Part shown: positions 56,198 to 64,000 of the stretch, in pieces
How the letters are laid out: every line of letters begins with the position of its first letter
Numbering within the stretch: position 1 is the stretch's first letter
Assembly: GCA_019119595.1 (NCBI GenBank)
Contig: DWWS01000069.1
Span: 62,001-126,000, forward strand
DNA: 64,000 nucleotides
Origin: Candidatus Eisenbergiella merdavium
Lineage (GTDB): Bacteria > Bacillota > Clostridia > Lachnospirales > Lachnospiraceae
Direction: 5' to 3'
The notes under the pieces: generated by a model
What the model was told of the DNA's origin: nothing
Databases searched by the model: none
Seen by the model: the letters and a program-made list of their open reading frames with translations, nothing else
Made by a program: the position numbers and the translations under genes

Positions 56198-57379
56198 CTA
56201 TACAAACAGGCCGCGCACCAGGCCGATGATCCGTTCCATGTCCTCCGCCGTGTTTTTGATGTCACTGGGGAGACACACGCCGCGGTAGAAGATTTCCGCT
56301 CCCGCGCTTTCCGCCTTCGCGGTCAGGTCAAGCGCATGGACGCTGCCGCTGTCCGCTCCCTTCGCACAGCCCTCTTTCGTAAAGAAGTCCGCCTCCGCAA
56401 AAATGGGCTGCATGTGCATGGGCTTCCAGATGGGCCTGCTTTCAATGTTTTCATCGGCAAGCACATCCATCAGCCGGTCCGGCGTAACCCCGCAGGCGGG
56501 ATCGATGGTGATGCAGGACAGCCAGTTGTTGGCCTCTCCGTCCGGATTCAGGGGATTCATGGTGATGGCGGGGATGTCCGCAAAGGCCTCTTTATACTGG
56601 CGGTAAATCTCCTGCTTTTTCTTCTTGTGCTCCTCGATATGAAGAAGCTGGCCCCGTCCGATTCCCGCGGTTATATTGGACATGCGGTAGTTAAAGCCGA
56701 GCTGGGAGTGCTGATAGTAGCGGGCGGCATCCCTGGCCTGGGTGGAGAGGAACCTGGCCCTGTCCACATATTCCTCGTTGGCGGATACCAGCATGCCGCC
56801 GCCGGAGGTGGTGATGATCTTGTTTCCGTTAAAGGAATAGATTCCGATGTCCCCGAAGCAGCCCGTCATTTTTCCCTGGAAGGTGGAACCGAGGGATTCC
56901 GCCGCATCCTCGATGAGGGGAACGTTCCTTTTGTCGCAGATTTCCCGGATCCGTCCGATCTGGGCGGGCGTGCCGTACAGATGGGCGCAGATCACCGCCT
57001 TCGCGTCCGGATATTTTTCAAAGGCCGCCTCCAGCGCATCCGGATCCATGTTCCAGGTCTGCTCCTCCGCGTCGATGAAGACCGGAACCGCCTTCTCGTA
57101 GCAGATGGGGTTGCAGGTAGCGGAAAAGGTCAGATCGGAGGAAAACACCACATCCCCCGGCCGGATCCCGATCAGGCGCAGGGCCAGATGGATGGCCGCC
57201 GTTCCGGCGCTCAGCGCCGCCGCATAGCCGCAGCCCGTATACTGCGCCATTTCCTTTTCAAAGGCGTTCACGTTCGGCCCAAGCGGCGCGATCCAGTTGG
57301 TCTCAAAGGCCTCGTTCACAAATTTCTGCTCCTCTCCGTGCATTGTAGGAGAGGAAAGATAAATTCTCTCTTTTGCCAT
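56198..57379 (-). CDS. DegT/DnrJ/EryC1 (PglE-like) PLP aminotransferase
   Basis: RIYLSSPTMHGEEQKFVNEAFETNWIAPLGPNVNAFEKEMAQYTG...PLIEDAAESLGSTFQGKMTGCFGDIGIYSFNGNKIITTSGGGML. Confidence 0.92.
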   Translation of the reverse strand: MAKERIYLSSPTMHGEEQKFVNEAFETNWIAPLGPNVNAFEKEMAQYTGCGYAAALSAGTAAIHLALRLIGIRPGDVVFSSDLTFSATCNPICYEKAVPVFIDAEEQTWNMDPDALEAAFEKYPDAKAVICAHLYGTPAQIGRIREICDKRNVPLIEDAAESLGSTFQGKMTGCFGDIGIYSFNGNKIITTSGGGMLVSANEEYVDRARFLSTQARDAARYYQHSQLGFNYRMSNITAGIGRGQLLHIEEHKKKKQEIYRQYKEAFADIPAITMNPLNPDGEANNWLSCITIDPACGVTPDRLMDVLADENIESRPIWKPMHMQPIFAEADFFTKEGCAKGADSGSVHALDLTAKAESAGAEIFYRGVCLPSDIKNTAEDMERIIGLVRGLFV

Positions 57380-57405
57380 AATTACCTCCGTTCCGAAGCG
57401 TCTTA

Positions 57406-57813
57406 CTATCTCTGTTCCGGGGATTCCTGCTCCAAAAGCTCCACCATGCCGATTGCCGGGTTCATCAGAAAGCATACCCGCCTTCCGCCGATCGCCGGGG
57501 CGGGGGTGGGAAGGTCAATCTGCACGTAGCCCGCTCCGGTCAGCCTTCCGAGCTCCTCCTCCAGGTTTTCGCAGAGGTAGCAAAGGTGGTAGGGCGCGTT
57601 CTTATAGGTTTTCAGCAGGCCCGACACCACGCTGTCAGGAGCGTTGGGGCTGACCAGCTCCACCACGTAGCCGTCCTTTTCCAGAAAAAGTATGTCTATC
57701 TTACGGATGGTATCGTTTGTGCACTCCCCCATCCGGACATAGCCCAGCTTTTCAAATTCCGAAGCGGCCTTATCCAGCTTTTTCACCAGATAGCCGATGT
57801 GATGTATTTTCAT
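57406..57813 (-). CDS. VOC-family (glyoxalase/methylmalonyl-CoA epimerase-like) protein
   Basis: MKIHHIGYLVKKLDKAASEFEKLGY...DILFLEKDGYVVELVSPN...APYHLCYLCENLEEELGRLTGAGY...RVCFLMNPAIGMVELLE. Confidence 0.87.
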   Translation of the reverse strand: MKIHHIGYLVKKLDKAASEFEKLGYVRMGECTNDTIRKIDILFLEKDGYVVELVSPNAPDSVVSGLLKTYKNAPYHLCYLCENLEEELGRLTGAGYVQIDLPTPAPAIGGRRVCFLMNPAIGMVELLEQESPEQR

Positions 57814-59723
57814 GCGTTTTCTCCGTATTTAACCGTTCTCCCGTCCTTTTTATACACATAGGTGGGCACGAGCTGCTGCACCAGAGGGCGGATGTCCTCC
57901 ACCTCGTCGCGGGACGCATCCTCCAGCTTTTTGAGCTGGACGAAAAATTCGTCCTCATCAAGCTCGATGGGCTTTCCGATATGAATAAGCCTGTTCGCGG
58001 TATCCTGCATTCCCTCCTCGTCCATCAGAAGCTCCTCATACAGCTTCTCGCCGGGCCGCAGTCCGGTAAACTCGATCTGGATATCCTCCCCCACCTTGTA
58101 GCCGGACAGCCGGATCAGGTTTTTGGCAAGATCCAGGATCTTCACCGGCTCTCCCATGTCCAGAACGAAGATCTCTCCGCCTCTGGCATAGGCGCCCGCC
58201 TGCAGCACCAGGGAAACCGCCTCCGGAATTGTCATAAAATAACGGATGATATCCGGATGGGTCACGGTGACAGGGCCGCCCGCCGCAATCTGCTTCTTGA
58301 AAAGGGGGATCACACTTCCGTTGCTTCCAAGCACGTTTCCGAAGCGCACCGCCACAAACTCCGTGTCATAATGCTTGTTGAAGGTCTGGATGATCATTTC
58401 ACAGATCCGCTTGCTGGCCCCCATGATATTGGTGGGATTCACCGCCTTGTCCGTGGAGATCATCACGAATTTGCGGCAGCCGTTCATTGCGGCCGCGGAG
58501 GCCGTCTTCCAGGTACCGAACACGTTATTTTTCACAGCCTCGTTGGGGCTCGTCTCCATCAGCGGCACATGCTTGTGCGCGGCCGCGTGATAGACGATGT
58601 CCGGATGATACTGCGCAAAAATGGCGTTCATCCGCTTCGTATTGCGCACGGAGGCGATCAGCACCACGAGAGAAAGCTCCGGATAATTCTGCAGAAGCTC
58701 CTGTTGGATATCATAGGCATTATTTTCATAAATATCCACAATGATAAGCTGTGCCGGCCGATGGGAGGCGATCTGGCGGCAAAGCTCGCTTCCGATGGAG
58801 CCGCCTCCTCCGGTGACCATCACCGTTTTGTTCTGCACATAGCCCAGAATGGAATCCAGATCCACGCGGATCGGCTCCCGTCCCAGAAGATCCTCCACCT
58901 CCACGTCCCGCAGCTTGCTGACGCTCACCTCGCCGTTTACCAGCTGGTACATGCCGGGAAGGGAACGCAGCTTGCAGCTCGTCTCCTTACAGATGTCCAG
59001 AATGTCCCGGATCACGGCCCTGGGCGCGGAAGGGATGGCGATGAAAATTTCGTCAATATCGTACAGGTCTGCGGACTCAATGATCTTATCCCGTCCGCCC
59101 ACCACCTTGATGCCCTGGATGAACTGACCCCATTTCTGCTTATCGTCGTCGATGATGCAGCGGATGACCATGGTGCTGTAATTGCTTGAGACGATTTCCT
59201 TGATCAGAGCGTTTCCTGCTTCTCCCGCCCCGATGATCATGACGGAAATGTTATTCTTACGGTTCTGCATCCGATGCTTTCGCCCGCGCACGAACCGATA
59301 GGAAAAGCGGCTGATGAATACGAAAGTAACCAGCAGAAACAGATACATGAAATAGTAGCTGTCCGGCACCGGCTGGCCGGATATCTTGAACAGGTTCAGC
59401 CCGATCCCCGACACGATGGCTGACAGGAAGCAGGCGATCACAAGATTCTGCATCTCATTCTCGCCCGCGAAGGCCCAGAGGCTGTGATACAGGCGGAACA
59501 GATAGAAGATGACCAGCGTCAGCACGATATTGACCGGCAGGAAATTCCGCACGGGGAGGATGAACTCATCCGGAATATCGTCCACATGCATGTCGTAGCG
59601 CAGAAGGAGCGCCAGAAAGCTGGCCGCCACAACACTCAGGATATCATATATGATCAGCGCCGTTCTCCGGTAGAGAAGCTGATAATTGAAATAATGTTTC
59701 TTTGGACTATCCATTTCACTCAT
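57810..59723 (-). CDS. Nucleotide-sugar 4,6-dehydratase, CapD/PglF-like membrane protein
   Basis: N-terminal TMs; KTVMVTGGGGSIGSELCRQIASHRPAQLIIVDIYENNAYDIQQEL; KFVMISTDKAVNPTNIMGASKRICEMIIQ; VRFGNVLGSNGSVIPLFKKQIAAGGPVTVTHPDIIRYFMTIPEAVSLVLQAG. Start at MSEMDSPKK. Confidence 0.93.
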   Translation of the reverse strand: MSEMDSPKKHYFNYQLLYRRTALIIYDILSVVAASFLALLLRYDMHVDDIPDEFILPVRNFLPVNIVLTLVIFYLFRLYHSLWAFAGENEMQNLVIACFLSAIVSGIGLNLFKISGQPVPDSYYFMYLFLLVTFVFISRFSYRFVRGRKHRMQNRKNNISVMIIGAGEAGNALIKEIVSSNYSTMVIRCIIDDDKQKWGQFIQGIKVVGGRDKIIESADLYDIDEIFIAIPSAPRAVIRDILDICKETSCKLRSLPGMYQLVNGEVSVSKLRDVEVEDLLGREPIRVDLDSILGYVQNKTVMVTGGGGSIGSELCRQIASHRPAQLIIVDIYENNAYDIQQELLQNYPELSLVVLIASVRNTKRMNAIFAQYHPDIVYHAAAHKHVPLMETSPNEAVKNNVFGTWKTASAAAMNGCRKFVMISTDKAVNPTNIMGASKRICEMIIQTFNKHYDTEFVAVRFGNVLGSNGSVIPLFKKQIAAGGPVTVTHPDIIRYFMTIPEAVSLVLQAGAYARGGEIFVLDMGEPVKILDLAKNLIRLSGYKVGEDIQIEFTGLRPGEKLYEELLMDEEGMQDTANRLIHIGKPIELDEDEFFVQLKKLEDASRDEVEDIRPLVQQLVPTYVYKKDGRTVKYGENA

Positions 59724-62344
59724 TGCGTTTTTCGTCTCTTTTCTTGAAAGGTCAGGAGGGGTGCGAGCACGGTCATGGCCGCAAATCCCATGGGATTGCA
59801 GGGATGGAACAGCCATTCCACCAGCCCCGCCACGGCAAAGGCCAGGAAAACGGCAAGCGGCAGCGCCGCATATTCGTCCCGTTCCTCTCCTCTTCTGCGC
59901 TTCCGATACAGATGAAGGTATGCGTAGCGCAGCATCTGCGCCAGGGTGACAACGCCGAGGAGCACATACGCCGCCCCCGTGATCAGCCCGTGGTCGTGGA
60001 TCACCTGCAGATAGGTATTGTGGGCATGGACGGAAAGGCTTCCGTTCTCCAGCTCGACTCCCATCAGCTCATGTCCCGTCAGATTCCACTGCGCGATATA
60101 TTTTTGGAACAGAGCCAGGCGTCCGTTGGAAATGTCTCCGCCTTCCTCTTCTTCCGACGGCCCGGACGTAACGTCCGCCGTTTCCGTATCCTGCGCGCCC
60201 GCCTCTGCCGACACAGCTTCCATTTCTGTCAGTGCGGCTCCCGCTTCCGCCAGCGCATCCCCCGCCCCTTCAGCGGCGGAAGCGCTCAGCTCGGATACAT
60301 GGAACACCGAAGGATAATCCTCCTCCAAAGCGGACGCATCCGCCATAAAAGTATCTACGAATTCCCGCAGGATCCTGTGCTCATCCCCAAACAGCTTCTC
60401 ATCAAAGCAATAGGCGAAGCGGGGAAAGGTGATATAATTTTCCGAATCCGCCCGGTCGCCCTTGTGAATGGCCCATTCCGCCGGCTCCGCCTCCAGCTCA
60501 AAAATATAAGGATCGTCATACAGCGGCGGGATCAGCCGGACGGCGGAATAGGTCACGGGGAAGCAGGCAAGCACCGTCAGGATCAGAACGCCCGTCTTTG
60601 CCAGAAACGCCCGAAGCCGCTCCCGGTAGCAGACGAGGGAAACGAACACCAGAATGAACAGCCCCATCACTGCTGCGGCCAGATATCCGGTCCGGGAAAG
60701 GGTGAGGATCAAAAGGGAGGCCGCAATGCCGAACAGCAGTCCGGTTCCCCACCAGGCATACAGCTTGCGGGAACGGTGATACCGCACCAGCAGCCGCACG
60801 AACAGGGCGGCCAGAACCAGCGTCAGATAGCCGGCCGTCACCGTCACCGTATGGAAAACAAAATTATAACGGTAAAAATACCAGGTTCTGAACGGTCTTC
60901 TCGCCACGGAAAAGATCAGAGCGCAGACAAAATTCAAAATGATCCCGTTGCAGAAGATTGCAAGGAAGCGCTCCTTTCTCTCCCACCCAAGATAAAACAG
61001 ATACAGAAGTCCGAACGCCACGGCAAGATAGATGGGCCAGCCTCTGGTATTTCGGAACAGGATGAGGAGAAAAAGAAACGCGGTCAGCAGCCCCGCATAA
61101 AGGGGCGAAAGCTTTTTCCATTCCACCTTTTTTTTCACAAAAAGAAGCACGAGCTGGATGAGCACCAGACCGGCCACCACGAACAGAACGGCGTTCAGTC
61201 CGGCAAGCCTGTCCTGCTCCGCCGCGCCCCGAAACCGGAGCCAGTAGAGAAATCCGGCTATGGAGGATACTGCCAGCCAGATCAGGTTTCCCACATGAAA
61301 AAGAGCCTTCCGTTCACACATGGAAAGCAGCACAAGCCCAAGGAAGATCAGGACTTTGCGGTAAGCATAAGCCTGATAGATATTATACATCGCGTTCATG
61401 TAATCGATACAGCCCCAGAGCGCGCCGGCCCAGAAAAGGGTCTGCAGGGTGTCAAGCCCTCTTTCCAGCAGGTTTTCCCGCACCACAAGGGTCAGCGGAC
61501 GGATATCGTCCCTTTTCGCGTTGACCGCATAGAGCAGGATTCCCGCGAAAATGAGGATTCCCGCGCAGTACACCATTTTGTCAGCCCGGACGCCCCCATA
61601 ATAATTCTGAAAAAGCACGGCGGCAAGCCAGGCAGCCGCCCCTACAGCGATCAGCGGGTTGCAGACTGCGCGAAACAGCCACTGCACCCTGACCTCCCGG
61701 TTCCTGCGCTCCTTTCTCGCCGCGTTTTCGGTAAGCAGCACAAGAAAGCCCGCCAGCAGAGCGATCCCCGCCAGCAGCGCGGCCTTCTTCCACAGGCCGA
61801 GCGGAGCGGAATAAGTGAACCGCATGAGGATGTTCTGGCCGATCTTCTCCTGAATCTGCCCGTCCTCATCTACAAAATAATAATTTCCGTAAACCGTAAG
61901 CCCCGATTCCGCCGTGTTCTGCCAGCCCAGGACCAGCTCCTCCTCCGGATGGCTGATCTGCCACACATATGCCCTCCCGGCCTCCGTTGGAACCTCCACC
62001 GGAATCGTGAAGAAGCCCGGCGCCTCGTAGGCATCCAGCGCCACGTTTCTGGAAAAGACCGTCTCTCCCAGATCGTTGGAAATGGAAAGATTCACCACCT
62101 TGCGGGACAGGTCGTTCTGCGCATAGATGCTGATGCTTTCCAGATATCCGCCGTCCGCGATGAATACCTGCTGGATCCGGTCGTCCTGTCCCACAGCCTC
62201 GGTCTGTCCCGCTGCGGTCAGGCTTCCCTCCTCCACCCTCACGGTATCCAGAAGCCCTATGGGGCCGACAAGCAGCATCAGCACCGCCGCGTAGCACAGG
62301 ATCGCATATTCGATTGCTCGGCTTCTTTTCAGCTTTCTGTTCAT
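59720..62344 (-). CDS. Large O-antigen ligase/polymerase-like membrane protein
   Basis: 874 aa, N-terminal lumenal module, many TMs, LLILTLSRTGYLAAAVMGLFILVF and SLSVHAHNTYLQVIHDHGLITGAAYVLLGVVTL (Wzy_C/WaaL-like). Confidence 0.83.
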   Translation of the reverse strand: MNRKLKRSRAIEYAILCYAAVLMLLVGPIGLLDTVRVEEGSLTAAGQTEAVGQDDRIQQVFIADGGYLESISIYAQNDLSRKVVNLSISNDLGETVFSRNVALDAYEAPGFFTIPVEVPTEAGRAYVWQISHPEEELVLGWQNTAESGLTVYGNYYFVDEDGQIQEKIGQNILMRFTYSAPLGLWKKAALLAGIALLAGFLVLLTENAARKERRNREVRVQWLFRAVCNPLIAVGAAAWLAAVLFQNYYGGVRADKMVYCAGILIFAGILLYAVNAKRDDIRPLTLVVRENLLERGLDTLQTLFWAGALWGCIDYMNAMYNIYQAYAYRKVLIFLGLVLLSMCERKALFHVGNLIWLAVSSIAGFLYWLRFRGAAEQDRLAGLNAVLFVVAGLVLIQLVLLFVKKKVEWKKLSPLYAGLLTAFLFLLILFRNTRGWPIYLAVAFGLLYLFYLGWERKERFLAIFCNGIILNFVCALIFSVARRPFRTWYFYRYNFVFHTVTVTAGYLTLVLAALFVRLLVRYHRSRKLYAWWGTGLLFGIAASLLILTLSRTGYLAAAVMGLFILVFVSLVCYRERLRAFLAKTGVLILTVLACFPVTYSAVRLIPPLYDDPYIFELEAEPAEWAIHKGDRADSENYITFPRFAYCFDEKLFGDEHRILREFVDTFMADASALEEDYPSVFHVSELSASAAEGAGDALAEAGAALTEMEAVSAEAGAQDTETADVTSGPSEEEEGGDISNGRLALFQKYIAQWNLTGHELMGVELENGSLSVHAHNTYLQVIHDHGLITGAAYVLLGVVTLAQMLRYAYLHLYRKRRRGEERDEYAALPLAVFLAFAVAGLVEWLFHPCNPMGFAAMTVLAPLLTFQEKRRKTQ

Positions 62345-62351
62345 GGTTCCT

Positions 62352-64000
62352 CTAATTTCTTTCTTCCGATATCGTCGTATTAGTATAGCATAATTTTCCC
62401 CCGCTTACAACAAGTGCCAGAACCGGCAGGGCAAACCAGAGGATCAGCACATACCGCACCAGGCTCATTGGCCCAAGCAGCACGGTCAGCCAGTTTAAGC
62501 CCGCGGGAAGGAAGGCTGCCGCCGGGCGGATCCTCCCTTTTCTGAGAAGAAAGCCGATCCCCGCCGCATACACCCAGAAAAGGAAGCCCGGCGAAAACAG
62601 CATGGACACCACGGGAAGGCGCTGCTGGAACAGCTCCAGGCTCATTTTTTCAAACAGACGATCCAGCCAGGGAAGGAAGCTGCGGCGCTGTCCCGGAAGC
62701 TCCGTCTCATAGCCGAAGTAGGAGCTTTCCCCATAGGTGAAGGTGAACACCGTATTGCCCTGATACCCGTCCAGCACCGCGTCCGGATACCAGAAGCCGT
62801 AGGAGGTGAGAAGCCAGGCGTTCAGATAGGAGGCCGGCGCCTTCAGGCCCACGGACAGCCAAAGCCGCCAGAAGGAAGCGGAGTCCTCCCTGTATGCCGT
62901 ATTGTTAAAGGCGATCTTCACATTGTCGCTCACCTTGGGGCTGTAGCGCTCCAGCGCTTCCTGCGGCAGGAAGGAAAAAAGCGTTTCCTCCTCCGCATCG
63001 CTGAAGCTCTCCGGGCTGAGCGTCCAGGTTCTTGCAAGCTGCTGGATGGGCACGGTGAGCATCTCCTGGTTCTCCGTATCCTGGGCGGAAAACGCCGCCT
63101 TCAGGCCCGCGTTCGCCCCGAGCGTCAAAAGCAGGGCGAGGAGCCCGGTGAGCACCGCCCGCTTTCTCAGCCCCTTCCCGGCCAGTGCGGCCATGACCGG
63201 GATCAGAAGGATCAGAATGTACAGGCCGTTATGACGCATCAGGGCCATCAGGCACAAACATCCGCCCAGCGCCGCCATGTTCCCTTTTTTCGAAAAAAAT
63301 CTTTCATCCCGACATGCTTCGTCCTTTCGGTATGCCTCGCCCTTCCGGCATGCCTCGTCTCCCCGGCATGCCCCTGCCTGCAGCAGGAGCAGGATGACCG
63401 CAAGCATCGCCGCGGAGTAGAGCGTGTCCTTGGCAGAGCAGAGCACATACATCTGAATGACCGGAAAGAAGGCGAAATAGGCGGTTCCCGCAGCCCTCAG
63501 CCACCGGGGCGCGCCCTTTTTTCTCAGGAAATCCGTCACCCAGGTAAAGCAGAGCGAAAGCACCGTCATCTGAAACAGCATGTAGCAGGCGATCCCGGCA
63601 TTGTAGCTTCCGAACAGCTTATTGCCCGCGCTGACGATCCCGCCCAGAAGGAGCACATGCAGAAGGGGATGATGGGTGGTAAAGCGCCTCTGAGCCACCT
63701 GGTTGAATTCCTCCTGCGCGTCGTAGACGAAGAAGCCCGGCCACACCGCAAGCAGCACGATCCCCCAGACCAGCAGGAAGAAAAGGAAGATAAAAAGCCA
63801 CCGTTTCGGGACGGACAGGCTTTCCCAGCGGGAAAGGAGGCTTTTCCTGAAAGGGCTCCTGTTCTCCGTATCACTCCCTGCCTCCTGCCCCCTTTTTTCC
63901 AGCAGCCCGTACAGCCGCTCCAGAAGCGCGGCGCAAAACAGGGTCAGGAAGGGCAGGGACAGCCACAGCCCCCGGTCGGTCAGCAGCAGATAGCCCTCCG
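62352..64000 (-). CDS. Multi-TM protein (DUF6020/GT39-like), 5' end truncated by window edge
   Basis: ORF track starts at 63758, but the frame continues open to the edge (...EGYLLLTDRGLWLSLPFLTLFCAALLERLYGLLEKRGQ...WGIVLLAVWPGFFVYDAQEEFNQVAQRRFTTHHPLLHVLLLGGIVSAGNKLFGSYNAGIACYMLFQM). Confidence 0.7.
   Translation of the reverse strand, partial: EGYLLLTDRGLWLSLPFLTLFCAALLERLYGLLEKRGQEAGSDTENRSPFRKSLLSRWESLSVPKRWLFIFLFFLLVWGIVLLAVWPGFFVYDAQEEFNQVAQRRFTTHHPLLHVLLLGGIVSAGNKLFGSYNAGIACYMLFQMTVLSLCFTWVTDFLRKKGAPRWLRAAGTAYFAFFPVIQMYVLCSAKDTLYSAAMLAVILLLLQAGACRGDEACRKGEAYRKDEACRDERFFSKKGNMAALGGCLCLMALMRHNGLYILILLIPVMAALAGKGLRKRAVLTGLLALLLTLGANAGLKAAFSAQDTENQEMLTVPIQQLARTWTLSPESFSDAEEETLFSFLPQEALERYSPKVSDNVKIAFNNTAYREDSASFWRLWLSVGLKAPASYLNAWLLTSYGFWYPDAVLDGYQGNTVFTFTYGESSYFGYETELPGQRRSFLPWLDRLFEKMSLELFQQRLPVVSMLFSPGFLFWVYAAGIGFLLRKGRIRPAAAFLPAGLNWLTVLLGPMSLVRYVLILWFALPVLALVVSGGKLCYTNTTISEERN

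Overview
The window looks like a Lachnospiraceae/Clostridia-type chromosome, judged from protein flavour and intergenic style only. It is almost entirely a very large surface-polysaccharide biosynthesis locus read on the minus strand. About 50 CDSs are supportable: many GT4 and GT2 glycosyltransferases, four GT11-type fucosyltransferase domains, GT17, GT32, DUF5672, a Wzx-like flippase plus an ABC exporter, Wzy/ligase-like membrane proteins, two asparagine synthases, a UDP-HexNAc epimerase and dehydrogenase, a PglF/PglE/PglC-like module, a formyltransferase and a VOC protein. Both window edges cut genes; the left-edge gene (1..1058, minus) is absent from the ORF track. At about 38.4-46.4 kb the locus is interrupted by an accessory segment. 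The most interesting object is a compact three-gene minus-strand operon at 42264->38421: (1) a C5-cytosine-methyltransferase-fold domain that has lost its catalytic motifs, fused to a DUF262 (GmrSD/ParB-like) domain; (2) an ABC/SMC-like ATPase; (3) a stand-alone HNH nuclease. ATPase plus HNH resembles Septu PtuAB; the pseudo-methyltransferase-DUF262 protein is an addition I do not recognise as a described system. I propose it as a candidate anti-phage/anti-MGE system. Other points of note are a 36-bp (72-bp higher-order) intergenic hairpin repeat, a recurrent leader sequence, large inverted repeats, and several unusual enzyme fusions. No tRNA, rRNA, CRISPR array or transposase was found.
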